Assembly: GCF_011766325.1 (NCBI RefSeq)
Contig: NZ_BLLG01000006.1
Location: 124,001 to 188,000, forward strand
DNA length: 64,000 nt
Source: Streptomyces pacificus
Lineage (GTDB): Bacteria > Actinomycetota > Actinomycetes > Streptomycetales > Streptomycetaceae
Direction of reading: 5' to 3'
The notes under the pieces were generated by a model. The model ran no database searches. It had not been told where the DNA came from and was given only the letters and a program-made list of their open reading frames with translations. Positions 30,428 to 40,715 of this stretch are shown piece after piece (position 1 is the first letter of the stretch; every line of letters begins with the position of its first letter). The position numbers were made by a program, and so were the translations under genes.

Positions 30428-30723
30428 ACGACCGAGGGTACGGGGGATGACTGCGATACGGCCTCGCGACGGCAGGGGTAGCGCGGGTGCAGGCCCGTGG
30501 CGACGAGAGGGGGGCGGTGGTGAATCGGTCGATCGACCGGGAGACGAATCGCGAGCGGCCGAGGCGCTCTTGACGCGGGAGGGGCTTGCTGCTCTACGGC
30601 AGAGGCGGCCGCTAACCTTACGTGTCCGCGCTGGCCGGAGCTGCGGCGTTGCCGCAGGCAGACCGGGCATTGGCGGAAAATGCGGATACTGATCGCACCC
30701 AATTCACGCGAAAGGCCTCGCCC

Positions 30724-32754
30724 ATGGGCATTCGGAGCTTGCTGCGAAAGGTGTTTGGACGCGAGCGTATGGAGTCGTCCTCACCGGCCTCCACGACGAC
30801 CCCTACCGCCCCCGCCTCCGTCCCGCCCCAGGCCGAGGCCCCCACCCCGCAGGACCGCGCGGCGGACCTGGTCGCGGCGGCGTTCGACGCTCCTCCGGGC
30901 ACTCGCCCGACGATCCCGCCGGCCCGGACACCGTCCAGGCCGGAAGCCGAGGCGGCGGACGACAAGGCCACCGACACGAACACCGTGCAGGCGGCAGAAA
31001 CGGCAGACCGGAGAGCAGCGGACACGAGCGCCACCGAACCGGCGGAGACCCCGCAAACACCGGACGACGAGGCCACGAACACCGCGACGACAACGAACAC
31101 GGAAGACCCGGACACACGCCCGGCAGACGACAAGGCCACCGTCACGGAAACAGCCAAGGCTGCGGACACGAGCACGGCAGCGGCAGAGGCACCCCGGACA
31201 GGGGAAGCGACTGCTGCCGGGGACGAGACGCCCTCGGCCGCGGACGCGTCCGCGGCGGCCAGGGCGGCCGGGACCGGCACTCCAGCCGACAGGCCGACGA
31301 CCACCGCGGCCGAGGCACCCGTACCCGGCACGGAGACCAGTCGCACCGCCGGGGCAACCGCCGACGCTCCCCACGAGACCACCCCGGCCGTTGCGGGCGT
31401 TTCAGGTGTTTCAGGCGATCAGGTTGTTGCGGGCGATCCAGGTGGCGCAGCCGTTTCAGGTGGCGCAGCCGTTTCAGGCGGTACCGAGGACACGAAGCCC
31501 GCCGAAGCGGAGGCGGACAGCGCGGCCCCCGCCGCCGACGACGACGGGCATCCGAACGCAGCAGGGACCGGCACCACACCGACCGCGACACAGAGCGCGG
31601 AAGCAACCGCCGACGCGAACGCCACCCCAACGCTCCCGGACACACGCCCCGACACCGAGGAAGCGAAGGCCGCCCCCCGGCCGGAAGCGGACGGAAGTGC
31701 TCCCGCCCAGGCGCCCCCCGGCGCCTCGGCGGCCGGCGCCGACGTGCACACCGAAACCGGGACGGAGCAGCCCGAGCCGACCGATCCGGCCGTCGTCGAA
31801 ACGCCCACCACGGCGGTTGTCCCCGCTGCGGCCGCGCTCGAGCCGACCGGCCCGGCCACCGCCGCCACCACCACCACCACCACCGAACCCGGCACCGTCG
31901 AGCCTGATCTCACCGATCCGGACCTCATCGAGCCCGCACCCGCACCCGCACCCACCGAACCGGACGCCGCCTCCGCCGACGACACTCCCGCGACCGAACC
32001 CCGACCCGGTCCCGAGCCACTCGTCATCCCCGAGCCCCGGTCACCCGCCGGCCCCGTCGACGGCGAGCCGACCCCCTCCCTCGCGCGCGTCACCGCGCAC
32101 GCCCCGGGGCTCGTCGGCGCGTACAAGGCGGCCGGCACGGCGCTGAGCTCGACGGGAGCCGCCGGGACACGCGCGAAGGTGTACCTCGTGCTGGACCGCT
32201 CCGGGTCGATGCGGCCCTTCTACAAGGACGGCAGCGCACAGCAGCTCGGCGAGCAGACCCTCGCCCTCGCTGCGCACCTCGACGAGGACGCGTCCGTGCA
32301 CGTCGTGTTCTTCTCGACGGACATCGACGGCAGCGGCCGGCTGACGCTCGCCGAGCACGAGGGCCGGGTCGACGAGCTCCACGCGGGCCTCGGGCGCATG
32401 GGGCGGACCAGCTACCACCGGGCAGTCGAGGAGGTCGTCGCGCACTTCGAGAAATCAGGCGCCGACGGGCCCGCTCTCGTCGTCTTCCAGACCGACGGCC
32501 CGCCCGACGCCAAGCAGCCGGCCAGGCAGGCGCTGGCGGACGTGGCCGGCAAGCCGCTCTTCTGGCAGTTCGTGGCCTTCGGCGAGCACGACGCCAAGGG
32601 CTTCGACTTCCTGCGCAAGCTCGACGCCGACAGCTCCGTGGAGAACGCCGCGTTCTTCCACGCCGGCCCCGATCCCCGCGAGCTCACCGACGAGGAGCTC
32701 TACGAGGGGCTGCTCGGCGCCTTCCCGAAGTGGCTGCACCGCCTCGGCGGCTGA
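30724..32754 (+). CDS. VWA-domain protein with very long disordered N-terminus
   Basis: 676 residues. After a short basic start ([15 protein letters not shown]) come about 450 residues rich in Ala, Thr, Pro, Glu and Asp, with no signal peptide. The C-terminal von Willebrand A domain (about 475-676) has a MIDAS motif DRSGSM, then [21 protein letters not shown] and [10 protein letters not shown], and resembles TerY/TerF-type cytoplasmic VWA proteins linked to tellurite or stress systems. It is probably a metal-dependent protein-binding module. Codon use changes abruptly at 31387-31480. No ter genes are adjacent. Confidence 0.85.
   Translation: MGIRSLLRKVFGRERMESSSPASTTTPTAPASVPPQAEAPTPQDRAADLVAAAFDAPPGTRPTIPPARTPSRPEAEAADDKATDTNTVQAAETADRRAADTSATEPAETPQTPDDEATNTATTTNTEDPDTRPADDKATVTETAKAADTSTAAAEAPRTGEATAAGDETPSAADASAAARAAGTGTPADRPTTTAAEAPVPGTETSRTAGATADAPHETTPAVAGVSGVSGDQVVAGDPGGAAVSGGAAVSGGTEDTKPAEAEADSAAPAADDDGHPNAAGTGTTPTATQSAEATADANATPTLPDTRPDTEEAKAAPRPEADGSAPAQAPPGASAAGADVHTETGTEQPEPTDPAVVETPTTAVVPAAAALEPTGPATAATTTTTTEPGTVEPDLTDPDLIEPAPAPAPTEPDAASADDTPATEPRPGPEPLVIPEPRSPAGPVDGEPTPSLARVTAHAPGLVGAYKAAGTALSSTGAAGTRAKVYLVLDRSGSMRPFYKDGSAQQLGEQTLALAAHLDEDASVHVVFFSTDIDGSGRLTLAEHEGRVDELHAGLGRMGRTSYHRAVEEVVAHFEKSGADGPALVVFQTDGPPDAKQPARQALADVAGKPLFWQFVAFGEHDAKGFDFLRKLDADSSVENAAFFHAGPDPRELTDEELYEGLLGAFPKWLHRLGG
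31387..31480 (+). repeat. low-GC3 repeat inside VWA gene
   Basis: Encodes [20 protein letters not shown] followed by a second GGAAVS unit, in codons such as GTT, TCA and GGT that are rare in the surrounding gene. The DNA unit GGTGGCGCAGCCGTTTCA is repeated. Confidence 0.7.
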
Positions 32755-32980
32755 GCACCGCCCCCCGGCCGGTGCGGCGAGAGCGCCGCACCGGCCGCCG
32801 AGGCCGGCGACCGGCTCGCCCCGGTGACGACCGGACGCCACCGGCTGAACGGTTCCCTCCGTGCGGCGAGACGGTCGACACCAGGTCGACGAACCCGCCG
32901 GTGAATCAGCCGGTGAACCGGCCGGCGGCCCGGCACGGCGCAGGGGAACAACTCGGGTGAGTCGATCTTCACGCGGCCGT

Positions 32981-32993
32981 TAGGATCTCGACC
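32981..32993 (+). promoter_or_regulatory. putative leaderless promoter of metG
   Basis: TAGGAT at 32981-32986 ends 7 nt before ATG 32994, and there is no ribosome-binding site. No T-box leader is visible. Confidence 0.5.
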
Positions 32994-34637
32994 ATGGCGG
33001 CCACTGGATCCGAGAAGGACGGGGCGAAGGCGTACTACGTCTCGACCCCCATCTACTACGTCAACGACGCTCCTCACCTGGGCCACGCCTACACGACCGT
33101 CGCAGGCGACGTGCTCACCCGCTGGCACCGCCAGCGGGGCGAGAAGGTGTGGTACCTCACCGGCACGGACGAGCACGGTCAGAAGATCATGCGCACCGCG
33201 GAGGCGAACGGCGTCAGCCCGCAGGAGTGGTGCGACAAGCTCGTGGAGGAGGCCTGGAAGCCCCTCTGGGAGCATCTGGAGATCGCGAACGACGACTTCA
33301 TCCGCACGACCGAGCGCCGGCACACCGACCGCGTCAAGGAGTTCGTGCAGGACCTCCACGACAAGGGCGAGATCTACAAGGGCGGATACGAGGGCCCGTA
33401 CTGCGTGGGCTGCGAGGAGTACAAGCTTCCCGGCGAGCTGCTGGACGGCGAAGGGGAGTACGCCGGCCAGAAGCTGTGCCCTGTGCACAAGAAGCCGGTG
33501 GAGATCCTCAAGGAGGAGAACTACTTCTTCAAGCTCAGCGAGTACGGCCCCAGGCTGCTGGAGTTCTACGCGGCCCATCCCGGCTTCATCCAGCCCGAGT
33601 CCGCCCGCAACGAGGTCGTGAACTTCGTCAAGCAGGGTCTGCAGGACCTGTCGATCTCCCGATCGACGTTCGACTGGGGCATTCCGATCCCGTGGGACGA
33701 GAAGCACGTCATCTACGTGTGGGTCGACGCCCTGCTGAACTACGCGACGGCGGTCGGCTACAACGAGAACCCGGCGAAGTTCGAGGACACGTTCCCCGCG
33801 GACGTCCATCTCGTCGGCAAGGACATCCTCCGCTTCCACGCGATCATCTGGCCCGCGATGCTGATGGCCCAGGGACTCCCCGTCCCCGGCAGGATCGCGG
33901 CCAACGGCTGGCTGATGGTCGGCGGCGAGAAGATGTCGAAGTCGAACCTGACCGGGATCAAGCCGCAGGATCTCACCTCGCACTTCGGCGTGGACGCGTA
34001 CCGCTGGTACTTCCTGCGCGCGATCGCGTTCGGCCAGGACGGCTCCTTCTCCTGGGAGGACTTCTCCGCCCGCTACACCAGCGAACTCGCCAACGACTAC
34101 GGCAACCTGGCGTCCCGGCTCGCCGCGATGGTGGGCAAGTACTTCGGCGGCTCCCTGCCGGAGGCCACGGCGAACGGCGAGGCCGAGAAGGCGGTACAGG
34201 AGGGCCTGGCGAGGGCCGTGGCCGAAGCCGACCGCAGGATCGGGGAGGAGCTGGACTTCCAGGGCGGAATCCTGGCGGTCTTCGACTTCGTGAAGCAGGT
34301 CAACGGCTACATCACGGAGCAGGAGCCGTGGAAGGTCGCCAAGACCGCGTTCGACCAGTCCGGCGACCCGGCGGTCACCGAGGCGGGCCGGGCCCGCCTC
34401 GCGACCATCCTGTACACGGCCGCGGAGTCGCTGCGGGCCGTGGCCGTACTGCTGAACCCGGTCATGCCGGACACCTCGCGGAAGCTGTGGGACTCCCTGG
34501 GCGCCGAAGCGTCGCTCGGCGCCCTGGCGGACCAGCGGGTCCAGGACGCGGCGGAATGGGGCGCGCTGCCGGCCGGCTCGACGGTGACGAAGGGCGCGGT
34601 GCTCTTCCCGCGCCTCGAGGAGCCCGGCAAGGGCTGA
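32994..34637 (+). CDS. metG: methionyl-tRNA synthetase
   Basis: 547 residues, class I synthetase charging tRNA-Met. The HIGH-type motif is HLGH (28-31) and the KMSKS loop is at 313-317. A single zinc-knuckle set is seen as Cys137, Cys140, Cys162 and His165. Catalytic-fold landmarks are YYVSTPIYYVNDAPHLGHAY, WYLTGTDEHGQKI, VYVWVDALLNYATA and GKDILRFHAIIWPAML. The anticodon-binding helical domain follows (NDYGNLASRLAAMVGKYF). There is no C-terminal EMAP/Trbp111 extension. By position it corresponds to metS of other Streptomyces. Confidence 0.98.
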   Translation: MAATGSEKDGAKAYYVSTPIYYVNDAPHLGHAYTTVAGDVLTRWHRQRGEKVWYLTGTDEHGQKIMRTAEANGVSPQEWCDKLVEEAWKPLWEHLEIANDDFIRTTERRHTDRVKEFVQDLHDKGEIYKGGYEGPYCVGCEEYKLPGELLDGEGEYAGQKLCPVHKKPVEILKEENYFFKLSEYGPRLLEFYAAHPGFIQPESARNEVVNFVKQGLQDLSISRSTFDWGIPIPWDEKHVIYVWVDALLNYATAVGYNENPAKFEDTFPADVHLVGKDILRFHAIIWPAMLMAQGLPVPGRIAANGWLMVGGEKMSKSNLTGIKPQDLTSHFGVDAYRWYFLRAIAFGQDGSFSWEDFSARYTSELANDYGNLASRLAAMVGKYFGGSLPEATANGEAEKAVQEGLARAVAEADRRIGEELDFQGGILAVFDFVKQVNGYITEQEPWKVAKTAFDQSGDPAVTEAGRARLATILYTAAESLRAVAVLLNPVMPDTSRKLWDSLGAEASLGALADQRVQDAAEWGALPAGSTVTKGAVLFPRLEEPGKG

Positions 34638-35101
34638 GCGTCCGGCCCGTCCGGCCCGTCCGGCCCGTGTGCCCTGCTCGATTTGTTCGATGCGTTCTGT
34701 CCGAGGCGCACCCATCGGTGGGCATCGACGAACCGATGTCCACCGATGCCCACCGGGCTGCGGCCCCGGCGGGGAGCGGCAAGGGGCCCGAGCGCCGGCC
34801 GGTCTGCTGTCCGACCAGCGGACCGGTCACGCTGTCCCGGGCCCCTCGGCATGCGCGTACGGCCGCATGCGTGCGTTTTCCGGGCCCGCATGGTGCCAAG
34901 CCCGCGTTGCGGGCCGCGGGCCGGTGAGCCCGCATGTTCCTGAACCCGCATGTTCCTGAACCCGCGTGTCCGGGGACCGGGTGTCCCGCGACCGCACCGC
35001 CGGGTGCTCCCGCCGCCTGGTCCGCCCCGAAACCCCGGGCTCCTCGTCCGAGTCCCGGCCCCGCAGCCCCGCAGCCCCGCAGCCCCGCAGCCCCGCAGCG
35101 G
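34638..35101. other. intergenic region between metG and L,D-transpeptidase
   Basis: 464 bp with several small repeats: TCCGGCCCG (about 34641-34670), CCCGCATGTTCCTGAA (two copies near 34930-34965) and GCAGCCCC (about 35060-35100). A weak hairpin AGGGGCCCG/CGGGCCCCT at 34782-34846 may terminate metG. No gene is seen. Confidence 0.5.
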
Positions 35102-35887
35102 TCAGCGTGCCAGCGAGTCGCTGTCCCCCATCACGACCACCGGCCGCTTGCCCGGATCCAGCCGGCGCAGCAACTCCGCCATCCGGTCCAGTCCGAGCGA
35201 GACGCACCCCTGGGTGGGGCCGTCGTGGTCGACGTGGATCCAGACGCCCCCGCCCCGGTCCCAGCCCATGGGCCGCCGCTCGTCGAGGGGGGTCAGTCCG
35301 GACTCCCTGTTGTAGTTGATCGCCACCACGTAGTCGAAGGAGCCCCGCAGGCTCTCGCCCCGGAAGCCGGTACCGACGGCCACGAACTCCTCGGACTGGT
35401 GGTAGGGGAGACCGGTGCCCGGGTCGGGCAGTCGGCCACCCGCATCGGTGAGCCCGAAGACGCCGATCGGCGTGCGGTGGTCCCCGGCCCAGTGCTCGTC
35501 GGTCCAGCCCTTCAGGGCGTTGCGCGCCGGCCAGGGCCCGGCGACGGCCTTCCAGTGGTCCTCCCCGTCGCGCTCGTAGAGCGTCGCCGTGGACTCGCTG
35601 GAGTTGCTGGACCTCCCCGTCACCAGGAGGGCCTGACGGGTGCCGTCGGGGACGAGTTCACCGGTTCTGGGCCCGAGGCCCGGCAGCCCGGCGGGCCCCG
35701 CCCGGTCCGCGGCGGGCGGGCCGCCGTGCGGCACCGCGTTCGAACCGGCGGGCGGTCCGGCGTGCGGCGCCGCGGAAGGGAGGGGGCCGGCGGCCGGGGA
35801 CTGCTCCGAGGGCTTCGCGCAGCCCCCGAGCAGCAGTCCGGCGGCCAGCAGGGGCAGCGCTGCTCTGGTCAGTACGGTGCTGAGCAC
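35102..35887 (-). CDS. L,D-transpeptidase (YkuD) lipoprotein
   Basis: 261 residues. The signal peptide ends in lipobox LLGGC (Cys23), followed by a Pro/Ala/Gly-rich linker to about residue 75. The YkuD domain spans about 80-260. The catalytic motif is IHVDHDGPTQGCVSLG, with His218/His221 and nucleophile Cys228; the usual SxGC serine position is Thr-Gln here. Such enzymes make 3-3 peptidoglycan cross-links or attach proteins to the wall. It is expected to be anchored on the outer membrane face. GTG 35887 follows GCGGA. Confidence 0.9.
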   Translation of the reverse strand: MLSTVLTRAALPLLAAGLLLGGCAKPSEQSPAAGPLPSAAPHAGPPAGSNAVPHGGPPAADRAGPAGLPGLGPRTGELVPDGTRQALLVTGRSSNSSESTATLYERDGEDHWKAVAGPWPARNALKGWTDEHWAGDHRTPIGVFGLTDAGGRLPDPGTGLPYHQSEEFVAVGTGFRGESLRGSFDYVVAINYNRESGLTPLDERRPMGWDRGGGVWIHVDHDGPTQGCVSLGLDRMAELLRRLDPGKRPVVVMGDSDSLAR

Positions 35888-36113
35888 TCCGCGATGTCCT
35901 CTCGTGGTCCTCGTGCGGTGCGGGCGGCAGACCGGTCACAGCCGGCCCCGACCGGTCCGCACGGCAGGTGCGGACCGGTCGGCCGCGGCGGCGCGCACCG
36001 GGCCCGGCCGGGTCACGGTGGGCCGTCGACGCTCCCCGCGTGCATTCCCGCCGCGGCACCGCCCGTCGTCGGCGCGGCGCAGTGAACGACTCGGAAGGAG
36101 CACGAAAACAACG
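35888..36113. other. intergenic region upstream of the L,D-transpeptidase
   Basis: Probably holds the L,D-transpeptidase promoter on the minus strand. No gene or RNA is seen. Confidence 0.35.
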
Positions 36114-36172
36114 CGGAAGGGCCCGGAACCCGATCCTGGCGATGCCTTGGCGGTCGGTTCCGGGCCCTTCCG
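36114..36172 (-). terminator. aspS terminator
   Basis: Perfect 17-bp arms (36114-36130 and 36156-36172) with a 25-nt loop, 54 bp past the aspS stop codon. Confidence 0.75.
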
Positions 36173-36225
36173 GGCTCATCGCGTCGCGGCCCGCTGCCGG
36201 GCGGGCCCGCTCGGCGCGTTCGGCC

Positions 36226-38013
36226 TCACGTGGTGGGCTTGTACGGAGTCGGCTTCGCCGGCCCCTTGTAGAGGCCGATGTGCAGCTCCTTCAGCCGGGC
36301 GTCCTCGACCTCCGCCGGGGCGCCCATCAGCAGGTCCTGCGCGTTCTGGTTCAGGGGGAACGCGATGGTCTCGCGGATGTTCGGCTCGTCGGCCAGCAGC
36401 ATCACGATGCGGTCGACACCGGGGGCGATGCCGCCGTGCGGCGGGGCGCCGTACTGGAAGGCGCGGAGCATGCCGGAGAACTCCCGCTCGACGGTCTCGC
36501 GGTCGTAGCCGGCGATCTCGAAGGCCTTGAACATGATGTCGGGCCGGTGGTTCCGGATGGCGCCGGAGGACAGCTCGACGCCGTTGCAGACGATGTCGTA
36601 CTGCCAGCCGAGGATGTCCAGCGGGTCCTGGGTGCGCAGGGCCTCCAGACCGCCCTGCGGCATGGAGAAGGGGTTGTGCGAGAAGTCGATCCGCCCGGTC
36701 TCGGGGTCCTTCTCGTACATCGGGAAGTCGACGATCCAGCAGAACCGGAAGACGTCCTCCTCGAAGTGGCCGGAGCGGCGGGCGGCCTCGACCCGCACCG
36801 CACCCATGATCTTGGAGACCTCGTCGAAGTCGCCGGCGCCGAAGAACACCGCGTGACCCGGCTTGAGGGCCAGGCGCTCGGTGAGGACCCCGACGTTCTC
36901 CTGGGTGAGGAACTTGGCGATCGGGCCGGACAGCGCGCCGTCGTCACCGACGCGCACCCAGGCCAGGCCCTTGGCCCCCTGCTCCACCGCGTACTCGCCG
37001 AGCTGGTCGAAGAACTTCCGCGGCTGGTCCTGGACGGACGGCACCGGCAGGGCCCGGACGTGCCTGCCCGCGAACGCCTTGAACCCGGAGCCCTCGAAGA
37101 CGTCGCTGATGTCGACGAGTTCCAGCCGCGCCCGCAGGTCGGGCTTGTCGGAGCCGTACGTCAGCATCGCCTCGCGGAAGGGGATCCGCGGGAAGGGCGA
37201 GGTGACGTGGCGGCCGCCGCCGAACTCCTCGAACAGCTCGGTCATCAGCCTCTCGACCGGCCGGAAGACGTCCTCCTGCTCGACGAAGCTCATCTCGACG
37301 TCGAGCTGGTAGAACTCGCCGGGCGAGCGGTCGGCGCGGGCGTCCTCGTCGCGGAAGCAGGGCGCGATCTGGAAGTAGCGGTCGAAGCCCGCGATCATCA
37401 GCAGCTGCTTGAACTGCTGCGGGGCCTGCGGCAACGCGTAGAACTTGCCGGGGTTCAGCCGGGACGGCACCAGGAAGTCGCGGGCGCCCTCGGGGGAGGC
37501 CGCGGTGAGGATGGGGGTGGCCATCTCGTTGAAGCCGAGGGCCGTCATCTTCTGCCGGATGGCGGCGATGACGGCGGTGCGCAGCATGATGTTGCGGTGC
37601 ATGCGCTCGCGGCGCAGGTCGAGGAAGCGGTATTCCAGGCGCCGCTCCTCGTTGACCCCGTCGTCCGTGTTGATCGTGAAGGGCAGCTGGCCCGAGGAGC
37701 CGAGCACCTCGACGCCGGTGACCTCGATCTCGATCTCACCGGTCGGCAGCTCCGGGTTGACGTTCTCCGCGCCGCGGGCGGAGACCCTGCCGTCCACCCG
37801 GACGACGGACTCCTTGGTGAGGTGGCTCAGCGCCTCGTTGGCCGGGGTGCCGGGGCGGGCGACGAGCTGGACCAGACCGTAGTGGTCGCGGAGGTCGATG
37901 AAGAGGATGCCGCCCAGGTCTCGGCGATTGTGCAGCCAGCCGCTCAGCCGGACGTCGGTGCCGACGTCAGAGGCGCGGAGCTCGCCGCAGGTGTGGGACC
38001 TGTACCGATGCAT
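36226..38013 (-). CDS. aspS: aspartyl-tRNA synthetase, probably non-discriminating
   Basis: 595 residues, full bacterial-type AspRS: N-terminal OB fold ([19 protein letters not shown]), class II catalytic core with motif 2 ([15 protein letters not shown]) and motif 3 ([13 protein letters not shown]), and the bacterial GAD insertion (about 290-420). The OB-fold His in WLHNRRD and the Gly in SARGAEN occupy positions that, from published work on Pseudomonas-type enzymes, correlate with relaxed anticodon recognition. The enzyme probably also makes Asp-tRNA-Asn for GatCAB. A minus-strand GGTAACCT near 38058 may be part of its promoter. Confidence 0.97.
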   Translation of the reverse strand: MHRYRSHTCGELRASDVGTDVRLSGWLHNRRDLGGILFIDLRDHYGLVQLVARPGTPANEALSHLTKESVVRVDGRVSARGAENVNPELPTGEIEIEVTGVEVLGSSGQLPFTINTDDGVNEERRLEYRFLDLRRERMHRNIMLRTAVIAAIRQKMTALGFNEMATPILTAASPEGARDFLVPSRLNPGKFYALPQAPQQFKQLLMIAGFDRYFQIAPCFRDEDARADRSPGEFYQLDVEMSFVEQEDVFRPVERLMTELFEEFGGGRHVTSPFPRIPFREAMLTYGSDKPDLRARLELVDISDVFEGSGFKAFAGRHVRALPVPSVQDQPRKFFDQLGEYAVEQGAKGLAWVRVGDDGALSGPIAKFLTQENVGVLTERLALKPGHAVFFGAGDFDEVSKIMGAVRVEAARRSGHFEEDVFRFCWIVDFPMYEKDPETGRIDFSHNPFSMPQGGLEALRTQDPLDILGWQYDIVCNGVELSSGAIRNHRPDIMFKAFEIAGYDRETVEREFSGMLRAFQYGAPPHGGIAPGVDRIVMLLADEPNIRETIAFPLNQNAQDLLMGAPAEVEDARLKELHIGLYKGPAKPTPYKPTT

Positions 38014-38392
38014 CGTTCATCCAGTCTTCGCGATGGGGGATGTGGGCGGACCAAACCAGGTTACCGTCCGGCCCATGGCCACCCGTCCGGATTACCGCGC
38101 GGTCCGGCGCGGCCCAGCACGGCCCGGCACGGCCCGGGGACACGGGTGCCACACCGTGCCGCCCCGCAGCCGGGGCCCGGCGTGGCGGCGGCGCGCGTCC
38201 GGTTGCCGGGGCCCGGTGGTACGGAGCCGGTACCGGGTGCGCGGCACGGGTGGCGCGCCACTGCGCGGCCCGGTGAAGCGGGATCATCCGGCCTGGGCCC
38301 GGGCCTGGGCCTGAGGGAGCCGCTCGCCGGCGTCTGTCTGAGGCGTGGCGGGGGCGTGGCGGGAGCGAGCGCGAGTCGATCCGGCGCGGGTT

Positions 38393-39499
38393 CTATGAGC
38401 CGGGGTCGGCGGACGGCTCACCGGGGCCGGTGCCGCCGGGGTTCTCGGCGGGATCGCCGACGGCGCCGTAGCGGCTGCGCAGTTCCCCGATGACACCGAA
38501 CGCGGCGGCCGTCAGCGGCACGGCCAGCAGCATCCCGAGGATCCCGGCGATGCCCGCACCCGCAGTGATCGCCAGCATCACGACCGCCGGATGCATCTGG
38601 ACGGTACGGCTCTGGATCACCGGCTGGAGCACATGGCCCTCCAGCGCCTGCACGGCGAGGACGACGCCGAGCGCCCAGAGCGCGATGACGAATCCCCGGT
38701 CGGCGAGCGCCACGAGCACCGCCATCGAGCCGGAGATGAACGCTCCCAGATAGGGGATGTACGCGAAGACGAAGACGAGCGCGCCGAGCCCGACCGCCCC
38801 GGGTACACGCAGCACCAGCAAGCCCACGGTGATGCAGACGGCGTCGATGAAGGCGATGAACGTGGTGCCGCGCATAAAGCCCTCGACCGCTTCGAAGGCC
38901 CGCCGCCCCATCGCCTCCGCCATGTCCCCGGTGGAGTGCGGGACCAGGGAGCGCAGGGTGGAGACCGCGCGGTCGGAGTCGCGGAGGAAGAAGAAGCTCA
39001 GCAGCAGGGCCAGAACGGCGATGGCGATCATCTCTCCGACGACGCTGATGCCGGAGATCACCTCGGAGGCGGCGGTGCCGCCGAACCTGCTGAGCAGGTC
39101 CCTGGAGTTGGTGGCCAGGTCGTCGAGCGAGGTGCCGGCGGCGCCGAAGTGCGTGGCCAGGTCGGCCGCGGCCCGCCTCAGGGAGGCGATGATCTGGTCC
39201 CCGGACCCGATCAGCGCGTTGACCACGATGTACACGGCCCCGCCGACGACCGCGACGACGGCGGCGCAGGTGATCCCTGCGGCGAGCGAACGCTGCACCT
39301 TCATCCTGATCAGGCGCCGGTGCAGCGGGCTGAGCAGCGCGGTGCCCAGCAGCGCGAGCAGCAGGGGGGTGACGGCGGTCTTGAACTCGGCGATCAGCCA
39401 CAGGCCGACCGCGCCGACCCCCGCGACGAGCAGCGCGACGGCGCACCAGGCGGCGAGGCGCTGCACGGGCCGGGGGAGAAGGGTCTGCGGCGGCGGCAC
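38393..39499 (-). CDS. AI-2E family (PerM-like) transporter
   Basis: 368 residues with about seven or eight membrane helices and the central soluble region (about 120-180) typical of the family. Landmarks are FKTAVTPLLLALLGTALLSP, LALLLSFFFLRDSD, AYIPYLGAFISGSMAVLVA and GHVLQPVIQSRTVQMHP, the last being the usual C-terminal signature. Members export AI-2, sodium or other small solutes; the substrate here is unknown. The frame is open well upstream, but I prefer GTG 39499, which follows CTGGAG and gives the normal length. Confidence 0.88.
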   Translation of the reverse strand: MPPPQTLLPRPVQRLAAWCAVALLVAGVGAVGLWLIAEFKTAVTPLLLALLGTALLSPLHRRLIRMKVQRSLAAGITCAAVVAVVGGAVYIVVNALIGSGDQIIASLRRAAADLATHFGAAGTSLDDLATNSRDLLSRFGGTAASEVISGISVVGEMIAIAVLALLLSFFFLRDSDRAVSTLRSLVPHSTGDMAEAMGRRAFEAVEGFMRGTTFIAFIDAVCITVGLLVLRVPGAVGLGALVFVFAYIPYLGAFISGSMAVLVALADRGFVIALWALGVVLAVQALEGHVLQPVIQSRTVQMHPAVVMLAITAGAGIAGILGMLLAVPLTAAAFGVIGELRSRYGAVGDPAENPGGTGPGEPSADPGS

Positions 39500-39714
39500 G
39501 GCTCCAGCCGACCACGTCCGGCCCGGCCCGTCCCGTTTGCCGGATCCGAACGGGTGACGGGCCGTCAGGGGATGGCGGGGCCGGCCGGACCGCCGAGGCC
39601 GTCGCGCCCTACCACGCCGGGCTTCGCCGGCCGCACACCTGAGGGGGGCGAGCCCCGGACCAGGGCTCACCCGCCGTGGACGGCCGGGACTCATACACCG
39701 CAGACGGACCGGGC

Positions 39715-40674
39715 CTATATGCCGTGGACGGCCGGGACCGTGCCGAGGCGCCCCTTCTGAAAGTCCTCGAACGCCTGCTGCAGTTCCTCTCGGGTGTTCA
39801 TGACGAACGGCCCGTAGTGCGCCATCGGCTCCCGGATCGGCCGTCCGCCGAGCAGCACGATCTCCAGGTCACCCGTGCCGACGGCGTCCTGCGTGCCGTC
39901 CGCCCGCACGGTCAGCGCGCCGCCCGCGCCGAACACCGCCGCCTGGCCCAGGTGGATCGGACGGCGCTCGGCGCCGACCGACCCCCTGCCCGCCAGCACA
40001 TACGCCAGACCGTTGAAGTCCTCGCGCCAGGGCAGGGTGATCTCGGCGCCCGGTGCGAGGGTCGCGTGGATCATCGTGATCGGGGTGTGGGTGATGCCGG
40101 GGCCCTGGTGGCCGTCCAGCTCGCCCGCGATGACCCGCAGCAGCGCGCCGCCGTCGGGGGAGGTGAGCAGCCGGACGTTGCCGCCGCGGATGTCCTGGTA
40201 GCGGGGGGCCATCATCTTGTCCGCCGCCGGGAGGTTCACCCAGAGCTGCAGCCCGTGGAAGAGACCGCCGCTCGTGACGAGGTCCTCCGGCGGGGCCTCG
40301 ATGTGGAGCAGCCCGGAGCCCGCGGTCATCCACTGGGTGTCGCCGTTGCGGATGGTCCCGCCGCCGCCGTTGCTGTCCTGGTGGACGAAGGTCCCGTCGA
40401 TCAGGTACGTGACGGTCTCGAAGCCGCGGTGCGGGTGCCAAGGGGTCCCTTTCGGCTCCCCGGGCTGATAATCCACCTCGCCCATCTGATCCATCATGAT
40501 GAAGGGGTCCAGATACCGATAGCCCATCCCCGCGAACGCCCGGCGCACGGGGAAACCCTCGCCTTCGAAGCCGCTCGGCGCGGTCGTCACGGTCAGCACG
40601 GGGCGGGCAGCGGCATCGGACGGCAGGGCGACACGCGGCAGGGTCAGCGGGTTCCGGACAGTCACTGCGGGCAT
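39715..40674 (-). CDS. pirin family protein
   Basis: 319 residues, a bicupin. Metal ligands of the N-terminal cupin lie in WHPHRGFETVTYLIDG and, further on, HIEAPPE. The C-terminal half contains LPWREDFNGLAYVLAGRG and GGRPIREPMAHYGPFVMNTR, typical of pirins. Some family members are quercetin 2,3-dioxygenases; others act as redox or transcription modulators. ATG 40674 follows GAGGAGG. An AT-rich imperfect palindrome lies 26-41 nt upstream. Confidence 0.93.
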   Translation of the reverse strand: MPAVTVRNPLTLPRVALPSDAAARPVLTVTTAPSGFEGEGFPVRRAFAGMGYRYLDPFIMMDQMGEVDYQPGEPKGTPWHPHRGFETVTYLIDGTFVHQDSNGGGGTIRNGDTQWMTAGSGLLHIEAPPEDLVTSGGLFHGLQLWVNLPAADKMMAPRYQDIRGGNVRLLTSPDGGALLRVIAGELDGHQGPGITHTPITMIHATLAPGAEITLPWREDFNGLAYVLAGRGSVGAERRPIHLGQAAVFGAGGALTVRADGTQDAVGTGDLEIVLLGGRPIREPMAHYGPFVMNTREELQQAFEDFQKGRLGTVPAVHGI

Positions 40675-40699
40675 GGAGGCCTCCTCATGCGTCCAGTTT

Positions 40700-40715
40700 A
40701 GTTGAAATTCGAACT
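40700..40715 (-). promoter_or_regulatory. imperfect AT-rich palindrome upstream of pirin
   Basis: AGTTGAAATTCGAACT has AGTT/AACT outer arms and sits in the only AT-rich patch of the region, where the pirin promoter should be. It is a candidate repressor (MarR- or TetR-type) operator. Confidence 0.4.

Noticed and set aside
32755..32993. T-box leader before metG
   Set aside because: No T-box sequence or specifier-loop pattern is visible, and the gene appears leaderless.
36120..38493. Long plus-strand frame antisense to aspS
   Set aside because: GC-rich codon bias keeps antisense frames open; the minus-strand AspRS motifs are unambiguous.
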